Position numbers and translations under genes: made by a program. Positions 1 through 14,558 of a stretch of DNA of 64,000 nt are shown piece after piece. The notes below the pieces were generated by a model, which worked only from the letters and a program-made list of their open reading frames with translations, had not been told where the DNA came from and searched no databases. The stretch lies in contig JAUNRQ010000001.1 in the NCBI GenBank assembly GCA_030535605.1, forward strand, positions 64,290 to 128,289, in the 5' to 3' direction. The number at the start of each line of letters is the position of its first letter. Positions within the stretch are counted from its first letter, which is position 1. This DNA comes from Pseudoxanthomonas suwonensis. Its GTDB lineage: Bacteria; Pseudomonadota; Gammaproteobacteria; Xanthomonadales; Xanthomonadaceae.

Positions 1-1
1 G

Positions 2-220
2 CCGACCCTCGGTGGCGCGGTGGAAGTGAAGGTTCCCCCGGGTTCCGAGGCCGGGCGCAGGTTGCGGTTGCGCGGCCGTGGCTTGCCGATGGGCAGCAGT
101 GGTGCCGGTGACCAGATCGTCGAACTGGAAGTGCTCGCGCCACGACCCGAGACCGACGCGCAGCGCGAAGCCTATGCAAGTCTGCGGCGGGCGTTCGACA
201 AGGACTGGCGGCGCGCCTGA
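2..220 (+). CDS. cbpA: Curved-DNA-binding co-chaperone CbpA (DnaJ family), C-terminal end only
   Basis: The gene is cut by the left edge of the window, leaving the last 72 residues. What is visible is the end of the second substrate-binding beta domain of a class II J-protein: a stretch reading VEVKVPPGSEAGRRLRLRGR followed by GLP, then a terminal helix ending in KDWRRA. E. coli CbpA ends in the same way, with a helix and KDWGKA, and lacks the long tail of DnaJ, so CbpA is favoured over DnaJ. CbpA-type proteins work with DnaK in the cytoplasm and bind curved DNA in the nucleoid. The J domain lies outside the window, so it cannot be checked. The gene converges on the response regulator downstream. 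Confidence 0.8.
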   Translation, partial: PTLGGAVEVKVPPGSEAGRRLRLRGRGLPMGSSGAGDQIVELEVLAPRPETDAQREAYASLRRAFDKDWRRA

Positions 221-250
221 AATGCCCCACGGCTGAGGCGCGTGGCGCGC

Positions 251-655
251 TCAGCTTTCCGTGTTGGCAGCTGCGTCGGCGTCGGCCGGTCGCGTCGTCA
301 TCACTTCCTGGATCGTCCGGGTCAGTTCGTCCTCGGTGAACGGCTTGCTGAGATAGGCCTTGGCGCCTTGGCGCAGGCCCCAGACGCGGTCGGTTTCCTG
401 GTCCTTCGTCGTCACCAGCACCACCGGGATGTGCCTGGTGGCTTCGTCGCGGGCGATCGTGCGGGTGGCCTGGAACCCGTTGAGGTTCGGCATCACCACG
501 TCCATGAGGATCATGTCCGGCAAATGCGTGCGGGCTGCTTCGATGGCCTGGGCACCGTCTTCGGCCGTCAGGGCTTCATGGCCGAGCTTTTCGACGATGC
601 GCTTGATGCCCAGCAGCTGGGACGGAGAGTCGTCGACGATCAGGATGCGAGTCAT
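251..655 (-). CDS. pilH: Single-domain response regulator, PilH-like
   Basis: This is a 134-residue stand-alone CheY-type receiver. The acidic pair D8-D9, phosphoacceptor D52, T82/T83 and K104 are all in place, followed by a short Ala-rich tail and no output domain. The segment SPSQLLGIKRIVEKLGHE and the VTTKDQETDR region resemble PilH of Xanthomonadaceae, which modulates type IV pilus retraction through the Chp/Pil chemosensory system. I chose the ATG that starts MTRILIVDD because it is preceded by GGGGA at good distance; an in-frame ATG four codons upstream is also possible. No pil genes are nearby, so a role outside twitching motility cannot be excluded. It has its own promoter at 680-708. 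Confidence 0.82.
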   Translation of the reverse strand: MTRILIVDDSPSQLLGIKRIVEKLGHEALTAEDGAQAIEAARTHLPDMILMDVVMPNLNGFQATRTIARDEATRHIPVVLVTTKDQETDRVWGLRQGAKAYLSKPFTEDELTRTIQEVMTTRPADADAAANTES

Positions 656-679
656 GGTGTTCCCCATAGGAGCGGCATG

Positions 680-708
680 ATTGTACCGGCCGGCGCGTCG
701 CCGGCCAA
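680..708 (-). promoter_or_regulatory. Predicted sigma-70 promoter of the pilH-like gene
   Basis: On the minus strand TTGGCC (703-708) is followed after exactly 17 nt by TACAAT (680-685), 24 nt before the chosen start codon. The spacer contains a GC-rich palindrome (GGCCGGCG, 3-nt loop, CGCCGGCC at 688-706) that could also act as the transcription end of the upstream acuI-like gene. Confidence 0.55.
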
Positions 709-721
709 ACACACGGGCAAT

Positions 722-1717
722 TCAGTCGATCCGCACCACGGTGCGTCCCAGTGAGCCACCGGACAGCATCGATCGGAAGACGTCGGGCAGATCGTCCAGC
801 CCCACTTCGCGCGTGCAGACGCGATCCAGGTGTGCCGGCTTCCACGGACCGGCCAGACGGTGCCACACTTCGTCGCGGATGTCGCGTGCGGTGCCGGCCG
901 AGGCCACGCCCAGCAATGACACCCCGCGGATGATGAAGGGCATGACCGTGGCGTTCAGTTCATGGGTTGCGGCCAACCCGGCACTGGCGACGTTGCCGCA
1001 GGGCGCGGTTTGCGCCAGCAAGCTGGCCAGCATCGGTCCGCCGACGTTGTCCAGGCCGCCGCCGAAGCGCGCCGATTCCATTGGCCGTGCCGTCGCAAGG
1101 GCATCGCGGCCGAGGACTTCGCTGGCGCCAAGAGCCTTCAGGTACTCGACCTGGTCGGCCTTGCCACTGATCGCATGCACCTGGAATCCGGCGCGCGTGA
1201 AGATGGCGACCGCCAGCGAGCCCACGCCCCCGGTTGCACCGGTCACGGCCAGCGGGCCATGCGCCGGCGACTGCCGGTTTTCGAGCATCCGTAGCAGTGC
1301 CAGTCCGGCGGTGAATCCTGCGGTTCCCAGAACCATCGCCTCGCGCAGGTCCAGACCCGTGGGCAAGGCCACCGTCCACTTCGACTCCAGGCGCACATAC
1401 TGCGAGTACCCGCCGTCGCGGGTTTCCGACAACCCGCTGCCCGTGGCAAGCACGGCATCGCCCTCCCTGAATGCCGGATCGCTGGAATGCACGACGTGCC
1501 CGGCGACGTCGATGCCGCCCACCAGCGGGAAGCGGCGCAGGATCTTGCCCTTGCCGGTGCCGGCCAGCGCGTCCTTGTAGTTGACCGACGAATAGGCCGC
1601 CTTGATCACCACCTCGCCGGGTGCAAGATCCTCCAGCGTCACCGATTCGATGCCGCTGCGGTAACCGGCGTCATCGTCGTGGATGCGGAATGCGTCGAAA
1701 CGGGTCGGAATGGACAT
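722..1717 (-). CDS. acuI: YhdH/AcuI-type quinone oxidoreductase (acrylyl-CoA reductase family)
   Basis: This 331-residue zinc-independent MDR protein has a GroES-like N-terminal half (SSVNYKDAL, then GGIDVAG) and a Rossmann half with the NADPH-binding loop TGATGGVGSLAVAI. Length and motifs match the YhdH/AcuI family, which reduces acryloyl-CoA to propionyl-CoA with NADPH; the family was first described as quinone oxidoreductases. The start MSIPTRF gives the usual family length; upstream in-frame codons encode a Gly/Pro-rich tail unlike homologues. The next gene upstream on the same strand, a LOG-family protein, ends 72 nt before this start. The substrate in this organism is unknown. Confidence 0.83.
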   Translation of the reverse strand: MSIPTRFDAFRIHDDDAGYRSGIESVTLEDLAPGEVVIKAAYSSVNYKDALAGTGKGKILRRFPLVGGIDVAGHVVHSSDPAFREGDAVLATGSGLSETRDGGYSQYVRLESKWTVALPTGLDLREAMVLGTAGFTAGLALLRMLENRQSPAHGPLAVTGATGGVGSLAVAIFTRAGFQVHAISGKADQVEYLKALGASEVLGRDALATARPMESARFGGGLDNVGGPMLASLLAQTAPCGNVASAGLAATHELNATVMPFIIRGVSLLGVASAGTARDIRDEVWHRLAGPWKPAHLDRVCTREVGLDDLPDVFRSMLSGGSLGRTVVRID

Positions 1718-1789
1718 GGAGTCGGGTGCACCGGGAGAGGGTTTCACAGGATAGCCGGGCCTGCCTGCAGCGGCAGCCATCGACCGGTT

Positions 1790-2398
1790 TCAGGCCTTCG
1801 GAGGAGTGCGCAGCTGGCTGCGGCGCTTCTCGTCCAGCCACTTGTCGGCCGCGGCCGGGTGGTAATCGTCGATCCAGTCGAACAGGGCGTCGAGATCTTC
1901 GCCGTGCCACAGGTCTCGGCGCTGATCCTCGTGCAGGAAACGCTCGGCCACCATCCGGTCGAGCATGGCCATCAGCGGCGAATAGAAGCCGTCCACGTCG
2001 AGGAAGGCACAGGGCTTGTCGCCAAGGCCCAGCTGCCGCCAGGTGAGCATCTCGAACATCTCGTCCAAGGTCCCGAAGCCGCCGGGCAGGGCGATGAAGG
2101 CATCGGACATGGCGAACATCCGCGCCTTGCGCTCGTGCATCGAGCCCACGACCTCCAGCCGGGTGACGCCGCGATGGGCGACCTCCCAATCGACCAGTTG
2201 CTGCGGGATCACGCCCACGACCTCGCCACCGGCTTCCAGCACCGCGTCGGCCACCACGGCCATCAGCCCGACGCTGCCGCCGCCGTAGACCAGCGCCGAT
2301 CCCTGTCGGGCGATGCGGTGGCCAAGCGCCATCGCCCGTTCGGCGTAGAGCGGCCGGTTGCCGGCGTTGGAGCCACAGTAGACGCAGATTGCTTTCAT
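1790..2398 (-). CDS. LOG-family (TIGR00730) nucleoside-5'-monophosphate phosphoribohydrolase
   Basis: The protein has 202 residues and begins MKAICVYCGSNAG. The Rossmann-like fold carries the LOG signature PGGFGTLDE plus the MHERKA helix, the two motifs that define the lysine-decarboxylase-like LOG family. Characterised members hydrolyse cytokinin-riboside or purine nucleoside 5'-monophosphates to free base and ribose 5-phosphate; they are not lysine decarboxylases. It lies between the terminator of the suc-lpd operon and acuI on the same strand, so it probably has its own promoter. The physiological nucleotide substrate cannot be read from the sequence. Confidence 0.85.
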   Translation of the reverse strand: MKAICVYCGSNAGNRPLYAERAMALGHRIARQGSALVYGGGSVGLMAVVADAVLEAGGEVVGVIPQQLVDWEVAHRGVTRLEVVGSMHERKARMFAMSDAFIALPGGFGTLDEMFEMLTWRQLGLGDKPCAFLDVDGFYSPLMAMLDRMVAERFLHEDQRRDLWHGEDLDALFDWIDDYHPAAADKWLDEKRRSQLRTPPKA

Positions 2399-2416
2399 CG
2401 GTTGCTCGTCGTTGGC

Positions 2417-2451
2417 TGAAAATGGCAACGGCACCATCGCGGTGCCGTTGC
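2417..2451 (-). terminator. Rho-independent terminator of sucA-sucB-lpd
   Basis: A perfect 11-bp stem, GCAACGGCACC with a 5-nt loop and GGTGCCGTTGC (2425-2451), is followed on the minus strand by a T-rich tail (CATTTTCA). It sits 76 nt past the lpd stop codon and just before the LOG-family gene. Confidence 0.8.
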
Positions 2452-2527
2452 AGGTCGAAGCGCTGTGGTGCAATCCGGAAGCGCGAGGCAGTTCCGGCCT
2501 CTCCTGCAGGGTAGGAGAGGTACGGGC

Positions 2528-3961
2528 TCAGTTGGCCTTGTGGATGGCTCGCTTGTGCACCGCCATGGCGGCGTCGTGCACCGCTTCGGACAGGCTCGGG
2601 TGCGCGTGGCAAATGCGCGCGAGATCGTCGGCGCTGCCCTTGAACTCCATCGAGATCACGCCCTCGTGCACCAGTTCGGACACGTTCGGGCCGACCAGGT
2701 GCATGCCGAGGATGCGGTCGGTCTCGGCATCGGCCAGCACCTTGACGAAGCCGATCGGCTCGGCCATCGCCACCGCGCGACCCACGGCCGCGAACGGGAA
2801 GCTGCCGGCCTTGTACTCGACGCCGTCGGCCTTCAGCTGTTCCTCGGTCTTGCCCACCCAAGCGATTTCCGGCTCGGTGTAGATCACCCACGGGATGGTG
2901 TCGAAGTTGACGTGGCCCGGCAGGCCGGCGATCAGCTCGGCCACGGCGATGCCTTCCTCGAAGCCCTTGTGCGCCAGCATCGGGCCGCGCACGCAGTCGC
3001 CCACCGCCCACACGCCGTCGACGCCGGTATGGCAGTGCTCGTCGACGATGATCTGGCCACGCTCGTTGAGCTTGACGCCGGTGCCCTCGGCCAGCAGGCC
3101 CTTGGACGCGGCACGGCGGCCCACGGCCACCAGCAGCTTGTCGACCACCAGCTCCTGCGTCGCGTCCTTGGCATCGGTATAGGTCACGTGGACCTTGCCG
3201 TCCTTGACCTCGACATTGGTGCACTTGGTGCCGAGGCGGATGTCCAGGCCCTGCTTCTTGAACTCGCGTGCGGCGACCTTGGCCACTTCCTTGTCGGCGG
3301 CGGCGAGGAAATCGGGCATGCCTTCGAGCACGGTGACCTTGGCGCCGAGGCGGTTCCACACGCTGCCCAGCTCCAGGCCGATCACGCCGGCGCCGATCAC
3401 GCCGAGGGTTTCCGGCACGTCCTCGAAGTCCAGCGCGCCGACGTTGTCGACGATGTGCTTGCCGTCGTACTTGGCGAACGGCAGCTCGATGGAATCCGAA
3501 CCGGCGGCGAGGATCACGTTGGTGCCCTTGAGCTCGACCACGCTGTCGTCATGCTGCTTGACCGAGACCACGTTGCCGGGCTGCAGCGTGCCGAAGCCGC
3601 TGAACGATTCGACCTTGTTCGCCTTGAACAGCGCGGCGATGCCGCCGGTGAACTGCTTCACGATCTTGTCCTTGCGGCCGATCATGGTCGGCACGTCGAT
3701 CTTCGCGTTGTCGAAGCCGATGCCGTGCTGGTCGAAGATGTGGCCCATGTTCCAGAACTGGCGCGACGAATCCAGCAGCGCCTTGGACGGGATGCAGCCC
3801 ACGCGCAGGCAGGTGCCGCCCAGCGCCGGCTTGCCGTCCTTGCCCAGTGCGGCATCCACGCAGGCGACCTTCAGGCCCAGCTGCGCGGCACGGATGGCGG
3901 CGTGGTAGCCGGCGGGACCGCCGCCGACGACGACGACATCGAACTGTTTTGGGTCAGACAT
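2528..3961 (-). CDS. lpd: Dihydrolipoyl dehydrogenase (E3 of the 2-oxoglutarate dehydrogenase complex)
   Basis: The protein has 477 residues. It shows the FAD-binding GGGPAGYHAA at 13-22, the redox-active disulfide C51/C56 in GGTCLRVGC, an NAD-binding GAGVIGLELGS, and the C-terminal HAHPSLSE segment that supplies the active-site His-Glu dyad. E3 reoxidises the dihydrolipoyl group of E2 and passes electrons to NAD+. It is the third gene of the operon after sucA and sucB, which supports assignment to the 2-oxoglutarate complex, though E3 may be shared with pyruvate dehydrogenase. The 188-nt gap to sucB is unusually long and holds a repeat (3984-4146). A terminator follows. Confidence 0.96.
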   Translation of the reverse strand: MSDPKQFDVVVVGGGPAGYHAAIRAAQLGLKVACVDAALGKDGKPALGGTCLRVGCIPSKALLDSSRQFWNMGHIFDQHGIGFDNAKIDVPTMIGRKDKIVKQFTGGIAALFKANKVESFSGFGTLQPGNVVSVKQHDDSVVELKGTNVILAAGSDSIELPFAKYDGKHIVDNVGALDFEDVPETLGVIGAGVIGLELGSVWNRLGAKVTVLEGMPDFLAAADKEVAKVAAREFKKQGLDIRLGTKCTNVEVKDGKVHVTYTDAKDATQELVVDKLLVAVGRRAASKGLLAEGTGVKLNERGQIIVDEHCHTGVDGVWAVGDCVRGPMLAHKGFEEGIAVAELIAGLPGHVNFDTIPWVIYTEPEIAWVGKTEEQLKADGVEYKAGSFPFAAVGRAVAMAEPIGFVKVLADAETDRILGMHLVGPNVSELVHEGVISMEFKGSADDLARICHAHPSLSEAVHDAAMAVHKRAIHKAN

Positions 3962-3983
3962 GGTTGGGTTCCGTGTGGGAGCT

Positions 3984-4146
3984 AAAGGCGAGAGCGAGAA
4001 GAGAGGAGTGAGAGAAGGGCGAAAGGCGTAGGGCGAGAAACGAGGGGAGGGGAACGAGGGATGGAAAGAAGAGCGAGTGAACTAGCGCTGCCGGTCTTCT
4101 CTCACTCCTCACTCCTCACTCCTCTCTCTTCGCTCTTCGTTCCCTG
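3984..4146. repeat. Purine-rich/CTC-rich imperfect inverted repeat between sucB and lpd
   Basis: The first half is rich in GAG/GGAG words and the second half in CTC words (CTCACTCCTCACTCCTCACT, then TTCGCTCTTCGTTCCC), so the transcript could fold into a long imperfect hairpin. Related CTC-rich stretches occur at 47548-47692 and 55613-55688. All three lie in gaps between genes and have no coding potential. This looks like a dispersed intergenic repeat family. Confidence 0.6.
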
Positions 4147-4149
4147 CCG

Positions 4150-5367
4150 TTACATGCCCAGCAGCATGCGGCTGGGATTCTCCAGCTGGTTCTTGATGTC
4201 GACCAGGAACAGCACCGCGTCCTTGCCGTCGATGATGCGGTGGTCGTAGGACAGGGCGATGTACATCATCGGCGCGGCGACGACTTGGCCGTTCTCGACG
4301 ATCGGGCGCTCCTTGATGGCATGCATGCCGAGGATGGCCGACTGCGGCGGGTTGACGATCGGGGTCGACATCAGCGAACCGAAGGTGCCGCCATTGGTGA
4401 TGGTGAAGGTGCCGCCCTGCAGGTCTTCCAGCTTCAGGCCGCCTTCGCGGGCCTGCTTGGCGAAGGTGGCGATGCCATCCTCGATCTCGGCGAAGCCCAT
4501 CCGCTCCACGTTGCGCAACACCGGCGTCACCAGGCCCTTGTCGGTGGACACGGCCACCGAGATGTCGGCGTAGCCGTGGTAGATGATGTCATCGCCATCG
4601 ACCGAGGCGTTGACCACCGGGTACTTCTGCAGCGCGTTGGCGGCGGCCTTGGCGAAGAAGCTCATGAAGCCGAGCTTGATGCCGTTGGCCTTGACGAAGT
4701 CGTCCTGCAGTTCCTTGCGCATGGCCATGACGTTGGAGAGGTTGACCTCGTTGAAGGAGGTCAGCATGGCGATGGAGTTCTTGGATTGCATCAGGCGCTC
4801 GGCGATGCGCTTGCGGATGCGGGTCATCGGCACGCGCTCTTCCGGGCGTGCGCCACCGGAGACGCCGGCGCTCTTGCCGGCGGCGAAGTTGACCAGGTCT
4901 TCCTTGGTCACGGCGCCACGGCGGCCGGTGCCTTCCACCTGGGCCGGGTCGATGCCGCGGGTCTCGGCGGTGAAGCGCGCGCCCGGGGGCAGTTGCGTGG
5001 TGTCGCCGGCGCCGCCCTTGGGGGTAGTGCTGGACGGGGCCGCGGCCTGGGCCTTGGCGGCTTCGGCCTTGGGCTGCACCTGCTGGGCGCCCGCGGCCGG
5101 TGCTTCGGCCTTGGTCTCCTCGGCCACCGCGCCTTCCTCGATCAGCGCGATCACCTGCTGGCCGGTCACGGTGTCGCCTTCGGCGAACTTCAGTTCCTTG
5201 ATCACGCCGTCCACGGTGGAGGGCACTTCCAGCACCACCTTGTCGGTTTCCAGGTCGACCAGGTTCTCGTCGCGCTTGACGCTGTCGCCGACCTTCTTGT
5301 GCCAGCTGGCGATGGTGGCGTCGGAAACGGATTCGGGAAGAACCGGGACTTTGATTTCGGTGGCCAT
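4150..5367 (-). CDS. sucB: Dihydrolipoyllysine succinyltransferase (E2 of 2-oxoglutarate dehydrogenase)
   Basis: This 405-residue protein has one lipoyl domain (about 1-80, lipoyl lysine K43 in [11 protein letters not shown]), an Ala/Pro/Gln-rich flexible linker, a peripheral-subunit binding domain (about 125-165) and the catalytic domain. The active-site motif [11 protein letters not shown] is near the C-terminus. It forms the cubic core of the complex and transfers the succinyl group to CoA. It is preceded by sucA (37-nt gap) and followed by lpd in one minus-strand operon. A single lipoyl domain and the neighbours distinguish it from the pyruvate E2. Confidence 0.96.
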   Translation of the reverse strand: MATEIKVPVLPESVSDATIASWHKKVGDSVKRDENLVDLETDKVVLEVPSTVDGVIKELKFAEGDTVTGQQVIALIEEGAVAEETKAEAPAAGAQQVQPKAEAAKAQAAAPSSTTPKGGAGDTTQLPPGARFTAETRGIDPAQVEGTGRRGAVTKEDLVNFAAGKSAGVSGGARPEERVPMTRIRKRIAERLMQSKNSIAMLTSFNEVNLSNVMAMRKELQDDFVKANGIKLGFMSFFAKAAANALQKYPVVNASVDGDDIIYHGYADISVAVSTDKGLVTPVLRNVERMGFAEIEDGIATFAKQAREGGLKLEDLQGGTFTITNGGTFGSLMSTPIVNPPQSAILGMHAIKERPIVENGQVVAAPMMYIALSYDHRIIDGKDAVLFLVDIKNQLENPSRMLLGM

Positions 5368-5404
5368 GTCAGGTGTCCGATGAAGTGGTGCGGTGGAAAG
5401 AGGG

Positions 5405-8236
<2,832 letters not shown>

Positions 8237-8336
8237 GACCGGGTATCGCTCGCACTGTTGGTGGTTGCAAGCCATTGTTTCCGATCGTTGTTTCGAACGG
8301 AGTCAATGCATGCCTGCGGGGAAAACTGAATACGCC

Positions 8337-8342
8337 ATTATA
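8337..8342 (-). promoter_or_regulatory. Candidate -10 box upstream of sucA
   Basis: A perfect TATAAT lies on the minus strand about 100 nt before the sucA start, in the 156-nt gap to the GNAT gene. No good -35 hexamer is seen at 16-18 nt, so this may be an activator-dependent promoter or chance. Confidence 0.4.
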
Positions 8343-8392
8343 GGCCGAGTGGCGCGGCGGCGCATCACACTTTGGTCCTGGGTGCGGCGGCT

Positions 8393-9313
8393 TCACAGGC
8401 CCAGGGCACGCAATCCGCTGGCCGGACGCGACCGCTCCCAGACGGCCTCGAAGCGCTGCCGCAGGCCGCGTGCCATGCCCGGGGCATCCAGCGCGTAGTC
8501 GCCGGCGTGGCGGTTCGACATGGGCATGTGCCAGCTTCCGCCGCGGTCGTTGCACAGCCAGGCTTCCGGCTCCTCGACATCCGTCGGTTCCACCGCCACC
8601 CGCAACTGGAAAGTGCTGGTCAGGCGCTGCACGAGCGCCAGCATGGTCGGTCCGTGCGCGGAGGCGGTCTCGTTGCACAGCAGGATCCTGCATTCGGCAC
8701 CCCGTACGCCGCTGGCGTGGCGGCGCAGTGCGGCCTGGACAGGCGCGGCATCGAACAGATCGGCATCCAGCTGCGGCACGAACAGGCTGCACTGCCGGCG
8801 AGCATGGGCAACGACACCGCAAAGTGCAGCGCGTGCCCCGTCGGCGTCGTTCACCAGTCGTGGCGTCCGCAGTGGCAGGTGCATGTCACGGTGCTCGATG
8901 CCTGCTTCCTGGAACGCATCGCCGACCGGCACCCAACCCTGTTCGAGGTAGAAGTCCACGGCAGTGGCCTGCGCGTGCAGGTACAGCGCATCCAGCCGCG
9001 CGTCCATCGCGATCGCCACCAGTTCCGCAAGCACGGCGCGGCCCAGGCCGCGTCCTCGATATGCCTCCAGCACGGCCAGCCGGCCGATGCGACCGTCGGC
9101 GTCCAGGCGTCCGGTGCCGATGGGACGGCCATCGGCGTCCCGGGCAAGGACATGCTGGCAATGCGCATCGCGATCGTCCCGTTCGATGGCCGCTGGCACA
9201 CCCTGGCCCTGGATGAAAACTGCCTCGCGCACGGCATGCAGATGCTGCGCGGCCTCATCGAAGCCGACCCGGTCGATGCGCACCGAGGCAAGCGATGCCG
9301 AATCACGACGCAT
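8393..9313 (-). CDS. GNAT N-acetyltransferase with an extra C-terminal domain
   Basis: This 306-residue protein has two parts. Residues about 10-150 form a GNAT fold with the acetyl-CoA loop YRGRGLGRAVL preceded by GRIGRLAVLEA, plus ALYLHAQ and the EQGWVPVGD beta-bulge, like ElaA/YjdJ-type enzymes. Residues about 165-306 form a second domain with conserved Trp/His/Pro positions (for example SWHMPMSNRHAGDYALDAP); it resembles a domain of unknown function that follows GNAT in gammaproteobacterial proteins. The start MRRDSAS has GGAG 8 nt upstream and overlaps the end of roxA by 11 nt, implying coupled translation. The acceptor substrate is unknown. Confidence 0.78.
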   Translation of the reverse strand: MRRDSASLASVRIDRVGFDEAAQHLHAVREAVFIQGQGVPAAIERDDRDAHCQHVLARDADGRPIGTGRLDADGRIGRLAVLEAYRGRGLGRAVLAELVAIAMDARLDALYLHAQATAVDFYLEQGWVPVGDAFQEAGIEHRDMHLPLRTPRLVNDADGARAALCGVVAHARRQCSLFVPQLDADLFDAAPVQAALRRHASGVRGAECRILLCNETASAHGPTMLALVQRLTSTFQLRVAVEPTDVEEPEAWLCNDRGGSWHMPMSNRHAGDYALDAPGMARGLRQRFEAVWERSRPASGLRALGL

Positions 9314-10538
9314 GACGCGCTCCGGACATCGCATCGGCGTGATCGTCGTCGCCTTCGTCGGTCTGCAGGCGATAGCGGCCACTGGCGAACAGTTCGGCGA
9401 CTACCTCGCGGCTGGCAGGTGCGAGCGCGGCGTAGTGGCCCGCATGCAGGTGGGCGTTGGCGGCCAGCGTGCGGGCATCGTCCACCGGCAACGACCAGGC
9501 TTCGCCGGCAACGAACAGCCGGGCGCCATCGCCGGCCCGCGACCATGCGACCCGGGTCCACGGATCGCGGGCCAGCCACTGCCCGGCGTCCAGTGCCGCC
9601 TCGATGGCCGGACGACCGCGATCATCCGGTTGCACGTGGTGCGAGGTGACGCTGCGGTACAGCGTCATGAAGCGTCCGAACCAGTCCGCCAGCGCGGCCG
9701 GGTCATCCCAGCGCAGGCGTCGCATGGCTGTGGCGACGCGCTGCAGGGCCGCCTGGTCGATTTCCCAACCGTCCGCGGGCCGCCGCAGGTCGGCATCGAC
9801 ATAGCGCTCGGACTCGTCGGACTGCTCCAGCAGGCTGTCGACGAAGTCGGCCATCAGTTCGGCGGCGGCCGGTGCGCGCATGCCCAGCGAGAAGGTCAGG
9901 CATGCGTCCTCGGCGATGCCGTGGTGGGGCACGCCGGGCGGCAGATACAGCATGTCGCCGGGCGCTAGCACCCAGTCGTGATCCGGTTCGAAGCGCCGCA
10001 GCAACTTGATGTCGGCATCGTCGCGGAACGCCAGGTCCGGGTGCGGGCGAGCGTCGATCTGCCAGCGACGATGGCCGTGCGCCTGCAGCAGGAACACGTC
10101 GTACTGGTCCACGTGTGCGCCGACCGAGCCGCCGGGCGCGGCGAAGCTGACCATGATGTCGTCGATCCGCCAGCGCGGCAGGAAGTCGAACGCATCGATC
10201 AGGGCGCGGATGTCCGTATCCCACTTGTCGACGTCCTGCACCAGCAGGGTCCAGTCCTGATGCGGCATGCCGGGGAATTCGGCCTCGTCGAACGGACCGG
10301 TGCGCAGGGTGTAATGGTCGCTGGCGCGATCATGGCTGATGATCCGCGCCAGCACGCCGTCCTCGCAGGCCAGGCCGGCCATGTCCTCGGGGCTGACCGG
10401 GGATTGGAAGCCGGGGAAGGCGTTGCGGACCAGCAGCGGGCGCTTCTGCCAGTAATCCCGAAGGAACTCCTCCGGCGCCATGCCCAGTGGGGCAGGGCCG
10501 TTGCCGGCGTCGATTTCGATGGGCATCGCAGTGGTCAT
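9303..10538 (-). CDS. roxA: Ribosomal-protein (uL16) arginine hydroxylase, JmjC/cupin type
   Basis: The protein has 411 residues and resembles E. coli YcfD/RoxA, a 2-oxoglutarate- and Fe(II)-dependent oxygenase that hydroxylates an arginine of ribosomal protein L16. The recognisable sequence includes DYWQKRPLLVRNAFPGF, the Fe-binding HVDQYDVFLLQ (first His and Asp ligands) and LPPGVPHHGIAED (distal His), then a C-terminal dimerisation and winged-helix region. The start MTTAMPIEID is preferred, with MPIEID four codons later as an alternative; neither has a strong ribosome-binding site. It sits between purB (71-nt gap) and the overlapping GNAT gene. Confidence 0.88.
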   Translation of the reverse strand: MTTAMPIEIDAGNGPAPLGMAPEEFLRDYWQKRPLLVRNAFPGFQSPVSPEDMAGLACEDGVLARIISHDRASDHYTLRTGPFDEAEFPGMPHQDWTLLVQDVDKWDTDIRALIDAFDFLPRWRIDDIMVSFAAPGGSVGAHVDQYDVFLLQAHGHRRWQIDARPHPDLAFRDDADIKLLRRFEPDHDWVLAPGDMLYLPPGVPHHGIAEDACLTFSLGMRAPAAAELMADFVDSLLEQSDESERYVDADLRRPADGWEIDQAALQRVATAMRRLRWDDPAALADWFGRFMTLYRSVTSHHVQPDDRGRPAIEAALDAGQWLARDPWTRVAWSRAGDGARLFVAGEAWSLPVDDARTLAANAHLHAGHYAALAPASREVVAELFASGRYRLQTDEGDDDHADAMSGARHAS

Positions 10539-10609
10539 GGGTCGGCCAATGCTGGGGAAGGCGCTGGCGCGCATCATGGCATCACCGGCATGGCAGTGCT
10601 CACCGCCAC

Positions 10610-12004
<1,395 letters not shown>

Positions 12005-12127
12005 TTACCCGGCGATGTCGGGATCCGGCGGCGGTGCGCGTGCGCGACGCACTGTCCCACGCACTGGCCTGCGCGCCGGTGCCTCGGCAACCTACACTGC
12101 CGGCTTCCCCCCGATGGAGTGCCCGAC

Positions 12128-13519
<1,392 letters not shown>

Positions 13520-13575
13520 GGACTGGTGCTGGATCGACGACGCCATGGTGCGCCGGCGATCCGGATGGCAACTTG

Positions 13576-14529
13576 CTACAACGGGGTGGCGGCAACGCCG
13601 TCGACGATCACCTTGCCCGCTTCGCGTAGGTCGACCACCGAGCCGGCCGCCGGTCGAGGGTAGTCCACGCCGTTGATGCGCATGCGCTGGTCCTGCAGCC
13701 GCACTTCGATGTCGGCCACGTCAAGGTTGCCGGCGCCGTTGCTGGAGGCCACCGCCACCGGCCCCGGCGGTACCAGGAATTCGATGCCGTCCAGGCTGGC
13801 GCTGCCGCCGCCGCTGGCTGAAGCACTGCTGGTGGTGACGCCAGCGGCGCTGCTGGCCCGCGCGCTGGTACTGCCGTCCTCCTCGGCATCGGCGAGGCAC
13901 TTGTCGATGTCGGCCCGGCTGAGCGTTGCGTAGGGGGCAAATTCCGGCATGGACGCCGCCAGCTGCTGCTGGGTGTCCAGCATCGGCTCCAGGGTGCGGC
14001 AGACGCCTTGGGCGTCGTGTTTCAACGATTCTGCCTCGGCTTCGATCCGGCGCTCGATGTCGTCGGCATTCCCGCTGAAGATGCCGCGCACCGCCTCGCC
14101 CGCCGCGCGCATGCCCAGGTCCGCGCCGCGCACGCCGACAGTGATGCCCGCTTCGACCACCGCGATCAGGTTCCCGCGATAGGCCAGCAGCAATTCCCGT
14201 TGCGCCGGGGTCGCTGCGACGGCCTTGCCATCGATCAACAGCTCGCCTTGCGGGGTGATTTCCGCCTTCGGGCGGGTGTCGTTGCCGGAATCGGGGCCGA
14301 TGTCGATGTTGCCGTTGTCGATGCGCACGGTGTCATTGAGGCTGATGTTGCGCGTGGAAAGCTCCTCGCGCGCTTTGCTGAGCGCGCGCTCCACCGCGCG
14401 GCCGAGCACCGTCTGTGCGCCGGGACCGTTGTCGGCGCCACCGGTATCCGGCGGCGATGGTCGGCTGCACGCGGCAAGCAGGGCGATGGCGAGCGTGGCG
14501 AAGGTAATGCGGATGTGTCGGGTGGTCAT
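13576..14529 (-). CDS. DUF2884 (YggN-like) lipoprotein
   Basis: The 317-residue protein begins with a lipoprotein signal peptide (lipobox LLAAC, cysteine at 21), followed by a Pro/Gly-rich linker. The body resembles DUF2884/YggN: alternating hydrophobic segments (ELLIDGKAVAATPAQRELLLAYR), an Ala-rich helix, a Ser-rich low-complexity stretch and a C-terminal beta region. No function is established for the family. GGAG is 6 nt before the start. It lies 29 nt after the ABC permease gene on the same strand, so it may be the last gene of the GntR-regulated export operon. Confidence 0.75.
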   Translation of the reverse strand: MTTRHIRITFATLAIALLAACSRPSPPDTGGADNGPGAQTVLGRAVERALSKAREELSTRNISLNDTVRIDNGNIDIGPDSGNDTRPKAEITPQGELLIDGKAVAATPAQRELLLAYRGNLIAVVEAGITVGVRGADLGMRAAGEAVRGIFSGNADDIERRIEAEAESLKHDAQGVCRTLEPMLDTQQQLAASMPEFAPYATLSRADIDKCLADAEEDGSTSARASSAAGVTTSSASASGGGSASLDGIEFLVPPGPVAVASSNGAGNLDVADIEVRLQDQRMRINGVDYPRPAAGSVVDLREAGKVIVDGVAATPL

Positions 14530-14558
14530 GACAGGCTCCATGATGGCCGGTGATGGCG

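Noticed and set aside
1671..3359. A 562-codon Arg/Gly-rich frame overlapping lpd and the LOG gene
   Set aside because: Low-complexity shadow in the wrong frame of two recognised genes.
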